DNA of 64,000 bases from Flavobacterium sp. CS20. GTDB lineage: Bacteria > Bacteroidota > Bacteroidia > Flavobacteriales > Flavobacteriaceae. The stretch is from assembly GCF_018080005.1 (NCBI RefSeq), contig NZ_CP073015.1, positions 682,001 to 746,000 of the forward strand, written 5' to 3'. The notes beneath the pieces were generated by a model that saw only the letters and a list, made by a program, of their open reading frames with translations, had not been told where the DNA came from and did no database searches. The position numbers were made by a program, and so were the translations under genes. This document shows, one piece after another, positions 28,558-38,039 of this stretch. The first letter of the stretch is position 1, and every line of letters begins with the position of its first letter.

Positions 28558-30735
28558 GTGCAAAATTACAGAAAAACATCACACACAACATATGATTGTA
28601 AATATCATATAGTTTGGATAACGAAGCCTAGCTCAACGACAAGTGATCTTATCGGACCTGTCAATTATAATTTTTCTTACGATAATTTCAACCGACTTAC
28701 CTCTGCATCCGGAAGTTATACAGGGCCAAATGATGTAGTCAATACTCAAAGTCAAGGTGGCAACCCCTTTCTTAAACATGAATATAATCTTGATTTAACC
28801 TACGATGCTCAAGATCCGAGTAGAAACTTCATAAACAAAACACAGACCCACCTAAATAAACCGGTAAGTGATCTCAATGAACCAATGGAAAATGCTAGCG
28901 TAGTAAAGAATAACAGCTATCAATTAGATTATACCTACGACGACGATGGAGGTCTCATAGCGGGTTCTAACTATGGTTACACTCAACCGCATGCCGTGAG
29001 AGAAATAAAAGAACAACCCACAGGAGTAAATTGTTGCGACAGTCAAGATGACCCAAGAATAAAAAACCAAAACATAAAACATGACGCCAACGGTAATCTT
29101 ACAAAAGTGATAGAAGGTATAGGAGAAGAAGAAATCACAAAAATTCATTACCTTTGGGATGAAGAAAATAGACTTATGGCTGTAGATCTTAATCCGTATT
29201 CTGAAGAAAGTGACCATCCTATTGCCACTTATACCTACGATGCTGGTGGTGAACGGATTATCAAATATCTATATCAACAAGTTGATATTCATAGCAATGC
29301 AAAGGACGTTGGCAATGCGCGTAAAACGGAGACTTATATCTATCCGGATGGGATGATTACTACCAAGGTCTTAAAGTTTATAGTTAGAGATCAAGCCTTG
29401 TCTTATACTAAACATTATCATATTGGTAGCCAAAGAGTGGCTAGTAAAATTGGAACCAGTGAGCGATTTGGTTTTTATTCAAAACAAATTATACCCCTTG
29501 CCAATTTAGCCAATGCCGATGGAATAAACCTGATAGATGTTTTACAAGACCCCGATGAAGACGGGCAGAATTTTAACCATCTTAATGAAAGAAGAAACCG
29601 TATTTTACAAGCCTTTGATATACCACCACTTGAAAGTGAAACGGTTGACATATCAGAAGATGAAAACGTCACAACAAGTTCAAATAATTTTGCTCACGGC
29701 TATGCCGGCGACCTGCAACATGTAGAAGTGTTTTATTTTCACAGTGACCATCTCGGTTCTTCAAATTATGTGTCAAATTATGATGGTGACATTAGCCAAC
29801 ACGCCGAATATTTGCCATTTGGTGAGCTCCTCACCGATGAACACCTCAATTCACACAACACCCGTTACAAATACAACGGCAAAGAATTTGACCAGGAAAC
29901 GGGCAACTATTACTACGGCGCCCGCTATTATAACCCCAAAAACAGTTTATGGCTGAGTGTTGACCCGTTAGCGGAGAAATACCCCTCATGGTCACCATAC
30001 AACTATACAATGAATAATCCGGTAAGATATGTTGACCCTACGGGAATGGTTGTAGAAGATCCAATTTATGGTAAAAACTTTTGGGGTAATTTAAAATACT
30101 TAGGCGATGATGGCACGAATAATGGTCGGGTATATTTTGTAAGCGGTCAAACAAAAAGAGATGTTAAAAATGCGACTGCGAATGGCGAGTTTTATTCTGG
30201 TGATTTAAGTAGTTCTGATGAAGTTTCCTCTATACCATCCCAAATGATTTTTTCTGTGGATCAAAGCTTGCAATCTACCTTATCTTCAAATAAGGAAAAT
30301 GGTGGACACAGCACTTTTTCAAGTTTTGAAACAACTCAATGGGATGAAGGACCTGCAGTAACCAATAGAGATTTAGGAGACGGAAGAAGAGAGGTTAAAG
30401 GAAGCGTCCAGCCTTTTGTTGTTGATGGCGATAAATTAGATATAGATATGAGCAATCTTGACGTTTATTACCATATTCATCCAGACACACAAGGTTTAGG
30501 AAGCTCAACACCCTCTAATTACAGTAGAAATATTAATGGTAGAAATATAAGAAGGGGTGATATTCCTTATCAGGCTGACTTAGAGCGTAGTGGTTACAAT
30601 GGAAATCCATTTGTAGTTGGCGCTAGAGATAATCGTGTTAACTTTTATAATGGAAGAGGCTCAGTGATGAAAGTGAAATATCAGCAATTTAAAATAACTC
30701 TTTTATCTGAATTTATATCACATTTAAGATTTTGA
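28558..30735 (+). CDS. intact IS200-RHS chimeric toxin with JAB-like tip
   Basis: 725 residues starting at GTG 28558. Residues 1-24 come from an IS200 transposase (TSHTTYDCKYHIVWITKP). Residues about 25-475 are RHS core with YD-type repeats (YTYDDDGGLIAGSNYGYTQ, YTYDAGGERIIKYLY, HSDHLGSSNYVSN) ending ARYYNPKNSLWLSVDPLA. The last ~240 residues are the tip. The tip has GGHSTFSSFETTQWDEG, YYHIHPDTQG and RRGDIPYQADL, matching the Toxin-JAB1 style (HxHP with a following Asp). There is no signal peptide, so secretion of the short chimera is uncertain. Its TGA overlaps the next TTG start. It is the only long unit without a frameshift. Confidence 0.85.
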   Translation: MQNYRKTSHTTYDCKYHIVWITKPSSTTSDLIGPVNYNFSYDNFNRLTSASGSYTGPNDVVNTQSQGGNPFLKHEYNLDLTYDAQDPSRNFINKTQTHLNKPVSDLNEPMENASVVKNNSYQLDYTYDDDGGLIAGSNYGYTQPHAVREIKEQPTGVNCCDSQDDPRIKNQNIKHDANGNLTKVIEGIGEEEITKIHYLWDEENRLMAVDLNPYSEESDHPIATYTYDAGGERIIKYLYQQVDIHSNAKDVGNARKTETYIYPDGMITTKVLKFIVRDQALSYTKHYHIGSQRVASKIGTSERFGFYSKQIIPLANLANADGINLIDVLQDPDEDGQNFNHLNERRNRILQAFDIPPLESETVDISEDENVTTSSNNFAHGYAGDLQHVEVFYFHSDHLGSSNYVSNYDGDISQHAEYLPFGELLTDEHLNSHNTRYKYNGKEFDQETGNYYYGARYYNPKNSLWLSVDPLAEKYPSWSPYNYTMNNPVRYVDPTGMVVEDPIYGKNFWGNLKYLGDDGTNNGRVYFVSGQTKRDVKNATANGEFYSGDLSSSDEVSSIPSQMIFSVDQSLQSTLSSNKENGGHSTFSSFETTQWDEGPAVTNRDLGDGRREVKGSVQPFVVDGDKLDIDMSNLDVYYHIHPDTQGLGSSTPSNYSRNINGRNIRRGDIPYQADLERSGYNGNPFVVGARDNRVNFYNGRGSVMKVKYQQFKITLLSEFISHLRF

Positions 30736-31226
30736 AAAAAATAGTTTACATATCAGTTATAATATTAATTGTAGCATCTTGCTCCTCTCAAAAATTTGGA
30801 ATCAGAAAAAACTTTAAAAAGACAGTTAGCCTTGCAGAAGAGCTTTTTCAAAAGAATGGTAATTCTTTTGTGATTACGTCAATGTATTCAAACTTTTCAC
30901 AAGTATGGTCTTACAATAAAAAAAATAGAATTAAGTATGATTTAATAAAAGGTAAAATTCACAAGATTGATACAACAGCATCAGATTTTTATGGTAATTA
31001 TTTAAGTGAAGCACAAAATACTTTTAATGGAATATTACCTACAAATTGTCCAGAACTTGATGGTGGTCTATTCTTAATAAGGATGAATTATAATGCAAAA
31101 CATAAAACAATAGATTATAATTCTGTGAATATAAAATGTTTATTTGGAAAAGAAAATAATAATGATTTCATAAGTGCTTTAGCAAAAGATGTCGATTTTA
31201 TCAATCCAGTTTGGTTGGAGAATTGA
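30732..31226 (+). CDS. lipoprotein, putative immunity to the JAB-like tip
   Basis: 164 residues from TTG 30732, overlapping the toxin's TGA. Signal peptide MKKIVYISVIILIVASCSSQ with lipobox VASC. The mature part has no known family. Overlap and lipoprotein nature fit the immunity pattern of this array. Confidence 0.72.
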   Translation: MKKIVYISVIILIVASCSSQKFGIRKNFKKTVSLAEELFQKNGNSFVITSMYSNFSQVWSYNKKNRIKYDLIKGKIHKIDTTASDFYGNYLSEAQNTFNGILPTNCPELDGGLFLIRMNYNAKHKTIDYNSVNIKCLFGKENNNDFISALAKDVDFINPVWLEN

Positions 31227-31244
31227 ATTAAAAAAATCAATACA

Positions 31245-31353
31245 CCCGCTCTGCGAAGTCTAAGACTTCGAAGCTTTACAACTACGTAAGAAGCATAAAT
31301 CATCATAGGAGTCTGTAACGACTTCACATATTAGCTATTTTAAAGAATTCATT
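31245..31353. repeat. REP-like hairpin repeat, copy 9 (loop TAA)
   Basis: Hairpin CGAAGTC-TAA-GACTTCG at 31254-31270. The short-leader sequence follows to about 31410 and then changes into a transposase fragment. Confidence 0.85.
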
Positions 31354-31418
31354 GATTTGTTTATATTGCCATCATGTTTAGCAATCTAGGCTGTAAAATA
31401 CGAAACTAAAGCAAACCG

Positions 31419-31613
31419 CATTATGTTACTTTTACAATAGTCGATTGGATAGACGTCTTTACAAGAAAGCGCTATAAAGATATTGTTGTAGATAGTTTTA
31501 CATACTGCCAAAACAATAAAGGAATGGTGTTGATTGGTTATGTGATTATGTCAAATCACATCCATGCCATTATACAAAGTAAAAATGAAGATCTGTCGGT
31601 CCCAACCAGCTAG
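31419..31613 (+). pseudogene. RAYT (REP-associated tyrosine transposase) fragment
   Basis: 64 codons reading HYVTFTIVDWIDVFTRKRYK, then YCQNNKGMVLIGYVIMSNHIHAI: the N-terminal part of a TnpA-REP/RAYT protein with its HUH motif (NHIH). The start is replaced by RHS leader sequence, and the C-terminal half with the catalytic Tyr is missing; it ends at a TAG at 31611-31613. It lies between two REP-like copies, the expected company of a RAYT. Confidence 0.82.
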
Positions 31614-31633
31614 CGCTCGTTTATAACGAGTGC
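31613..31633. repeat. second REP-type hairpin at the RAYT fragment's end
   Basis: GCGCTCGTT-TAT-AACGAGTGC pairs at 8 of 9 positions and overlaps the RAYT fragment's stop. The sequence differs from the CGAAGTC hairpins, so it is an independent REP-like class. Confidence 0.65.
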
Positions 31634-31640
31634 AAAGATT

Positions 31641-31902
31641 CCCGCTCTGCGAAGTCTGTGACTTCGTAGCTTTACAACTACGTAAGAAGCATAAATCATC
31701 ATAGGAATCTGTAACGACTTCGCACATCAGCCATTTTAAAGAATACAGTGATTTGTTTATATTGCCATCATGTTCAGCAATTTAGGCTGTAAAATACTAG
31801 ACTAAAACAGTATTGAAGATGGTAAAAGAAGCCTATATGTGTTATATGTAAATAAATCAGGTTTACCAGCCTGAGCAAAGTTTAAAACTTCACTCAACAA
31901 GA
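31641..31902. repeat. REP copy 10 plus decayed short RHS leader (array end)
   Basis: Hairpin CGAAGTC-TGT-GACTTCG at 31650-31666, then a degraded copy of the leader seen at 11391-11650 (GATGGTAAAAGAAGCCTATATG, split by stops), ending at CACTCAACAAG exactly where RHS core would start. Unique DNA follows. It marks the right edge of the RHS array. Confidence 0.8.
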
Positions 31903-32003
31903 TATTTTTAGTTTTATAATTAAACTTACTTTGGTTTTGTAGCTTCATTCTTTTTTCAAATTGAATAACTTTAAATTAGAATTCTTCCATTATAAATTTA
32001 TCG

Positions 32004-32011
32004 TATTTTTG
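32004..32011 (+). promoter_or_regulatory. purL: -7 box of the purL promoter
   Basis: TATTTTTG fits TAnnTTTG, 29 bases upstream of ATG 32040. No clear -33 element. Confidence 0.45.
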
Positions 32012-32039
32012 TGGCTTAAAGCCCTAAGCTGATTTTTTT

Positions 32040-35000
32040 ATGATTTCTTTTTTTTCAAGTGATTCAAAACTATTTTTTGCAGTTGTTCACAACAAAGCCT
32101 TTTCAAAGGCAGATTTAAAAAAATTATATTGGTTATTTGCTGAAGCCGAACCTGTTGTAAAATTTCCCGATGATAAAAAATTTATCGATCCTCGCGCCAA
32201 TATGATTTCACTCTGGTCAACCAATGCTGTGGAAATCTCCAAAAACATGGGCTTAAACGACATTGAGCGGATAGAAGAATTGACAGCAGTTGCTCTTGAT
32301 TTTGATGATTTTGACCCCATGTTATTTCAAAGTTACGAGCATTTAAGTCAAGATATGTTTGATATTCATATCCAACCTGAATCAGTGAAAGATATCAAAA
32401 ATATTTCTGTTTACAATAAAGAAGAAGGCTTAGCACTAAGTGAAGAAGAAATTACATATTTAGAAAATCTGAGCAAAAAACTCAAAAGACCTTTGACCGA
32501 TGCTGAAGTTTTTGGATTTTCTCAGGTCAATTCTGAACATTGCCGACATAAAATTTTTAATGGTCAATTTATTATTGATGGAAAGTCAAAAGAAGAGTCT
32601 CTTTTCAGTTTAATTAAAAAAACTTCTAAAGCGTTTCCAAATGAAATTGTCTCAGCTTATAAAGATAATGTTGCTTTTATCAAAGGACTAAAAATCAAGC
32701 AATTTGCCCCAAAACAAGCTGATAAAGCTTCTATTTATCAAAACAGAAGTGTGCAATCTGTGATTTCTTTAAAAGCAGAAACCCATAATTTTCCAACAAC
32801 AGTAGAACCCTTTAATGGTGCAGAACAGGTAGCGGTGGAGAAATTAGAGACCGTATGGCTGGTGGTCGGGGTTCAATTCCTTTGGCTGGAACTGCCGTTT
32901 ATATGACGTCCTACTCTCGTGTCAGCAAGAATAGACCTTGGGAAAAAGCTTTTAAAGCCAGAAAATGGCTATACCAAACTCCGCTTGATATTTTAATTAA
33001 AGCCTCAAATGGCGCTTCAGATTTTGGTAATAAATTTGGACAGCCACTGATTTGTGGATCTTTATTCACTTTTGAACACGCTGAAAACGACAGATTTCTC
33101 GGCTATGACAAAGTAATAATGTTGGCTGGTGGCGTTGGTTATGGACTTGAAAAACAAGCTCAAAAAAACGTGCCAAAAAAAGGCGATAAAATCATCATTC
33201 TCGGTGGCGATAATTACAGAATTGGTATGGGCGGTGCAGCCGTGTCTTCTGCCGATACCGGTCAACAAGACAGCAGTATTGAACTCAATGCCGTACAACG
33301 TGCCAATCCTGAAATGCAAAAACGTGTTTCTAATGCCATAAGAGCTTTGGTTGAAAGTGCTGAAAATCCCATCATTTCAATTCACGACCACGGTGCTGGT
33401 GGACATCTAAATTGTTTGAGCGAACTTGTAGAAGAAACTGGTGGCTATATTGATTTAGACCAACTGCCTGTTGGTGACAAAACCCTTTCTGCTAAAGAAT
33501 TGATTGGTAATGAATCTCAAGAACGCATGGGATTAATTCTTTCTGAAAAAGATACAAAAACCCTTGAAAGAATTGCGGAAAGAGAACGTGCACCTTTTTA
33601 TATGGTTGGTGAAATCACAGAAGATCATCAATTTGTTTTTAGAAGTGGAACCACTGGTAGAACTCCAATGAATCTCAAGATAGAAGATTTGTTTGGCAAT
33701 TCGCCAAAAACCATAATGAAAGATAAGACCGTAAAGCAGTCTTACGATAAAGTTGAATACCAAACAGACCTCTTAAACACTTATCTCAAACAAGTCTTAC
33801 AACTCGAAGCCGTGGCTTGTAAAGATTGGCTAACCAACAAAGTTGACCGTTGTGTTTCTGGTCGTGTAGCCAAACAACAAACCGTCGGCAAACTTCAATT
33901 ACCACTAAATAATTGTGGTGTTGTTGCGTTAGATTATGAAGGTCAAAATGGCATTGCGACTTCCATTGGTCACTCGCCTATTTCAGGATTGATAGATCCT
34001 AAGGCAGGTTCACAAAACTCTATAGCAGAAGCTTTAACCAATTTGATTTGGGCACCACTTGACAAAGACTTAAAATCCGTAAGCTTATCAGCCAACTGGA
34101 TGTGGACTTGCAAAAATCCTGGTGAAGATGCCAGGTTATACGAAGCTGTAAAAGCGGCTTCAGATTTTGCTTTAGATTTAGGTATTAACATCCCAACAGG
34201 TAAAGATTCGTTGTCTATGAAGCAACAATACAAAGACAAAAATGTATTGTCACCTGGTACGGTTATCATTTCTCTTGCAGGTCATTGCAGTAATATTTCA
34301 CAGGTGGTTGAACCTGTAATGCAAGTCAATGGTGGTAGTTTATATTATATCAATTTAAGTCAAGATAAACTTAAACTTGGCGGTTCTTCTTTTGCACAAG
34401 TTTTAAATAAAATCGGACAGCAAACGCCACAAATCAAAGACGCTGAGTTTTTTAAAAAAGCCTTTAATGCTATACAACATCTCATTAAGAAGGATTTAAT
34501 TCTCGCAGGTCACGACATTTCATCAGGCGGATTGATTACTTGTCTTTTAGAAATGTGTTTTCCTGATAAAAATATTGGTGCTGACATTGATTTATCAAGT
34601 TTTAAATCTTCAGATATTATTGAAACGCTTTTTGCAGAAAATGCTGGAATTATAATTCAAGCGACAAATGACAAATCAGTTGAGAATTATTTAAAGAAAC
34701 AAAACCTCAGCGTTCATAAAATCGGTAAATGTCAAAGACAGCGGTTTTTAAATATATCACATCAAAATCAAGACCATCAATTTGATGTGGACAAATTGAG
34801 AGATGTTTGGTATCAAACTTCTTTTGAATTTGACAAAAATCAAACGCCCAAAACTTTAGCAGAAGAACGTTTTAAAAATTATAAAACCCAAAGCTTACAA
34901 TATGTATTTCCACAGAATTTTGTAGGCAAAATAAAAAAGTCGATTAAAGAGAAACCTCAAGCAACAATTTTAAGAGAAAAAGGCTCAAACTCAGAACGTG

Positions 35001-35716
35001 AAATGGCAAAGGCGTTAGATTTGGCAGGATTTGAAGTCAAAGATATTCATATGACTGACTTGATCAGCGGTGCTGAAAATCTTGAGGACATACAATTTTT
35101 GGTCGCTGTAGGTGGATTTTCAAACTCAGATGTTTTGGGCAGTGCCAAAGGTTGGGCAGGAAGTTTTTTATATAATGCAAAAGCCAAAAAAGCTTTATAC
35201 AATTTCTTTAAACGAGAAGACACTTTGTCTCTTGGCGTTTGTAATGGTTGTCAGCTTTTTATCGAACTCGGTTTGCTACATCCTGAAGACGATGAGAAGC
35301 CAAAAATGCTCCACAACGATTCGCATAAGTTTGAGTGTCAATTTACGTCCGTTGAAATTCAAAACAACAATTCTGTGATGCTGTCTAATCTTGCTGGAAT
35401 GAAACTCGGCATTTGGGCAAGACATGGCGAGGGAAAATTCTCATTCCCTTATGCCAAAGAAAATTACAATATTGTCGGTAAATATGCTTACGATGCTTAT
35501 CCAGCCAATCCCAATGGCTCAGAATACAACACGGCAATGCTAACGGACAAAAGCGGAAGACATTTGGTGATGATGCCACATTTAGAACGCTCTATTTTTC
35601 CGTGGAACTGGGCGTATTATCCCAAAGACAGAACTGAAGACAAAATCACGCCTTGGCTTTTGGCCTTCGAAAACGCCGTTCAATGGCTAAAAAATGGTAA
35701 TATTTCTAAAATGTAA
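32040..35716 (+). pseudogene. purL: phosphoribosylformylglycinamidine synthase, one frameshift
   Basis: The large single-chain PurL of purine synthesis (FGAR plus Gln to FGAM), about 1225 residues if joined. Seen in order: an N-terminal domain, the substrate-binding segment KAETHNFPTTVEPFNGA, the AIRS-type domains, and the C-terminal glutaminase (SLGVCNGCQLF with nucleophile Cys, PHLERSIFPWNW with His). The frame is broken near 32823: GGTGCAGAACAGG stands where GGTGCAGCAACAGG would give NGAATGSGGEIRDRMAGG. The first frame runs to 32906, and the second is open upstream of 32855. An essential pathway gene with one missing base and no other decay is more likely a sequencing error or a very recent mutation than an old pseudogene. 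Confidence 0.9.
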
Positions 35717-35750
35717 TGTGCATAAAAATCCGTTTTCAAAATTAACACAC

Positions 35751-35781
35751 TTGCTTAGAAGTAAATAATAGTTTACCTTTG
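35751..35781 (+). promoter_or_regulatory. hicAB promoter
   Basis: TTG at 35751-35753 and TACCTTTG at 35774-35781 with 20 bases between them match the Bacteroidota -33/-7 spacing. The ATG of hicA follows at 35806. Confidence 0.65.
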
Positions 35782-35805
35782 CTTTTAAAACAAAGTGAGA
35801 CTTGA

Positions 35806-35993
35806 ATGAAATGCTCCAAACTTTACAAAATATTGACAAAAAATGGTTGGTATGCTGTATCTCAAAAAGGTTCTCACGTAAAAATGCGACACGAAACAAA
35901 AAAAGGACGATTATATTTCCGAACCACGGAAGTCAAGAAATGGGTAAAGGACTGGAAAAGAAAATATTAAAAGATGCAGGAATTAAACTTTAG
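35806..35993 (+). pseudogene. hicA: HicA-type toxin, frameshifted
   Basis: The frame from ATG 35806 reads MKCSKLYKILTKNGWYAVSQ KGSHVKMRHETKKG, the HicA N-terminus with the catalytic GSH motif. The end of HicA (IIFPNHGSQEMGKGLEKKIL KDAGIKL) lies in the next frame to the stop at 35993. A missing base just after the A7 tract near 35911 (AAAAAAAGGACG) explains the break. HicA is a small dsRBD-like mRNA interferase of type II toxin-antitoxin systems. As read, the toxin is disrupted while its antitoxin downstream is intact. Confidence 0.8.
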
Positions 35994-35997
35994 AATT

Positions 35998-36390
35998 ATG
36001 GCAAGAAAGAAAATTATAATGAATGTTGAGAAAACGGATACTGGCTTTTCTGCTTATGCTTTAGATTATCCAATTTTCACGACTGCACAATCTATACCTG
36101 AGTTGATTAACAGTGCTTATGAATCGACTGAATTTTACTTTGAAGATAAAAATGTAAAAGTAGAGCCAAATGATATTAGATTTGAAATTGATTTTAAGCA
36201 GTTTTTTAAATATTACAAAGTCTTAAACGCAAAATTCTTAGCTGAGAAAATTGGAATGAATGCAACTTTACTTTCTCAATATGTTTCTGGAACTAAAAAA
36301 CCTTCGCAAAAACAAACCGAAAAAATATTAGATGGAATTCATCAAATCGGTCAGGAATTATCTGGAATTAATTTACTGCAAACTGCGTAA
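35998..36390 (+). CDS. hicB: HicB-type antitoxin with C-terminal HTH
   Basis: 130 residues from ATG 35998. N-terminal HicB-like fold (IIMNVEKTDTGFSAYALDYP, ELINSAYESTEFYF) and a C-terminal helix-turn-helix (LAEKIGMNATLLSQYVSGTKKPSQKQTE split over residues 85-112) that would autoregulate the operon. It follows hicA by 4 bases. Neutralises HicA and represses from the promoter at 35751-35781. Confidence 0.82.
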   Translation: MARKKIIMNVEKTDTGFSAYALDYPIFTTAQSIPELINSAYESTEFYFEDKNVKVEPNDIRFEIDFKQFFKYYKVLNAKFLAEKIGMNATLLSQYVSGTKKPSQKQTEKILDGIHQIGQELSGINLLQTA

Positions 36391-36551
36391 AATTTTTTGA
36401 GAGTGCTTTCTACAAAAATAACTACAATTAATGCTGACAAAAGAGCAATGGCGAAAAATAAATTGATTAGAAAAACTAAGTGATTTTAGCAAAATTATGT
36501 AGCTAAAAATTTTGTTACTTACATACTAATTATTTTAAAAAACAAAAAATT

Positions 36552-37919
36552 ATGGATATTTGGATTCCGATTGTAACAATTTTAATAGGTCTTGCTGTTG
36601 GTTTTTTTATAGGTCAATATATTTCTAAGACCAATAGAAAAGCTGAACTCAATCAACTTGAAGAACAAAATAATCAATTGAACAACCAACTGAGTTATGT
36701 TGAAAAACAAATTGAAAGTTTAAAAACCGAACACCAACAAGAGATTGACGATTTGAAAACTGAAAGAGAACGCATTCGTCAAGCTAAAGACGATGCTCAA
36801 AATCAATTGACTAAAACCGAAACTGAATATAAAAATCTTCAAGAAAAGTTAGAGACTCAAAAGCAAGACATTGAAAACTTGCAAGAAAAATTTACCAAAG
36901 AATTTGAAAACTTGGCCAATAAAATCCTCGACCAAAAATCTCAAAAATTCACGACATCCAATAAAGAAAATATTGAGCAAATTCTCAATCCATTAAAAGA
37001 AAAAATCAAAACCTTTGAAGAAAAAGTTCAAAAAAATCAAGACAACTTTAATGATAAAAACTCTCGCTTAGATGAAGTCATAAAACGTTTAAATGAAGAA
37101 AATCGCAAAATGAGCGAAGAAGCTGAAAAGCTCACCAAAGCGCTTAAAGGTGAAAGCAAAACCCAAGGCAATTGGGGCGAACTCATTCTGGAACGCGTTT
37201 TAGAAAAATCGGGCTTAACCAAAGGCAGAGAATACGATGTACAACAATCTTATCAAGACGACAGCGGTCAACGTTTTATGCCTGATGTGGTGATTAATTT
37301 GCCTAATGACAAACAAATGGTGATTGACTCTAAAGTGAGCTTAACTGCCTATGAACGCTACGTTAACGCCGAAGATGAAAAAGAACAAGCACTTCATCTT
37401 AAAGCACACATCAATTCTTTAAAAACCCATATCAAACAGTTGAGTGCTAAAAACTACCAAGATTTAGGCTACAAACAATCGCCTGATTTTGTATTGATGT
37501 TTATTCCCGTTGAGCCAGCCTTGTATTTGGCACAAAACGAAGACCAGAATTTCTATTATTCAGCCTTTAAAGACAATATTTTACTGGTAAGCCCTACGAC
37601 TCTACTGTCAACTTTACGCACCGTTGATATGATTTGGAGCAACGAAAAACAGCGACAAAACGCCAATGAAATTGCCCAACACGCTGGTAGTTTATACGAT
37701 AAATTCAGTAATTTACTCGATGAGTTAGAAACCCTTGGCAACCGCATTAAATCTACCGACAAAGCTTACACCTCAGCGATGAAGAAATTAACCGGTAACC
37801 AAAATTTAATCAAAGATGTGGTTAAACTTCAAAAACTCGGTATCAAAACCACCAAAGACATCAGTCCGAAATGGATTAAAAAAGCGGAAGTGAATCAGAT
37901 TGAAGATGGGGAAGGTTGA
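36552..37919 (+). CDS. rmuC: DNA recombination protein RmuC
   Basis: 455 residues: N-terminal membrane helix (IPIVTILIGLAVGFFIGQYI), a long coiled coil to about residue 200, then the RmuC nuclease-like domain (TQGNWGELILERVLEKSGL, YDVQQSYQDDSGQRFMPDVV, DSKVSLTAYERYV, FVLMFIPVEPALYLA). Family members limit recombination-linked rearrangements in E. coli. Full length. It is separate from hicAB by 161 bases without a recognised feature. Confidence 0.92.
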   Translation: MDIWIPIVTILIGLAVGFFIGQYISKTNRKAELNQLEEQNNQLNNQLSYVEKQIESLKTEHQQEIDDLKTERERIRQAKDDAQNQLTKTETEYKNLQEKLETQKQDIENLQEKFTKEFENLANKILDQKSQKFTTSNKENIEQILNPLKEKIKTFEEKVQKNQDNFNDKNSRLDEVIKRLNEENRKMSEEAEKLTKALKGESKTQGNWGELILERVLEKSGLTKGREYDVQQSYQDDSGQRFMPDVVINLPNDKQMVIDSKVSLTAYERYVNAEDEKEQALHLKAHINSLKTHIKQLSAKNYQDLGYKQSPDFVLMFIPVEPALYLAQNEDQNFYYSAFKDNILLVSPTTLLSTLRTVDMIWSNEKQRQNANEIAQHAGSLYDKFSNLLDELETLGNRIKSTDKAYTSAMKKLTGNQNLIKDVVKLQKLGIKTTKDISPKWIKKAEVNQIEDGEG

Positions 37920-37962
37920 TATGTTAGCGTGTTGTATTTAAGATAAAATATTCTTCTTAGAG

Positions 37963-37991
37963 ACCTCACAGGTTTCAAAGACCTGTGAGGT
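37963..37991. repeat. REP-like inverted repeat of the CCTCACAGGT class
   Basis: ACCTCACAGGT (37963-37973), 7-base loop, ACCTGTGAGGT (37981-37991), an 11-bp perfect stem. Such dyads are common as dispersed repeats in flavobacterial genomes. It could also act as a terminator for rmuC. Confidence 0.7.
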
Positions 37992-38039
37992 TTAAACATT
38001 TAATAACAAGTGACTTAAATTTAATTTTGTGTAATCTAT

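Larger units (their letters stand above)
27091..28628 (+). mobile_element. IS200/IS605 left-end remnant, interrupted by the IS4-type insertion
   Basis: Left part 27091-27160 (hairpin TCGCCT-TT-AGGCGA at 27117-27130) and right part 28547-28628 (tnpA start, ITKP junction) are one remnant split by 27161-28546. The intact order can be read from the four uninterrupted copies. Confidence 0.85.

Noticed and set aside
515..31750. CRISPR array
   Set aside because: Hairpin repeats are spaced by kilobases of RHS genes, not by short spacers; no cas genes.
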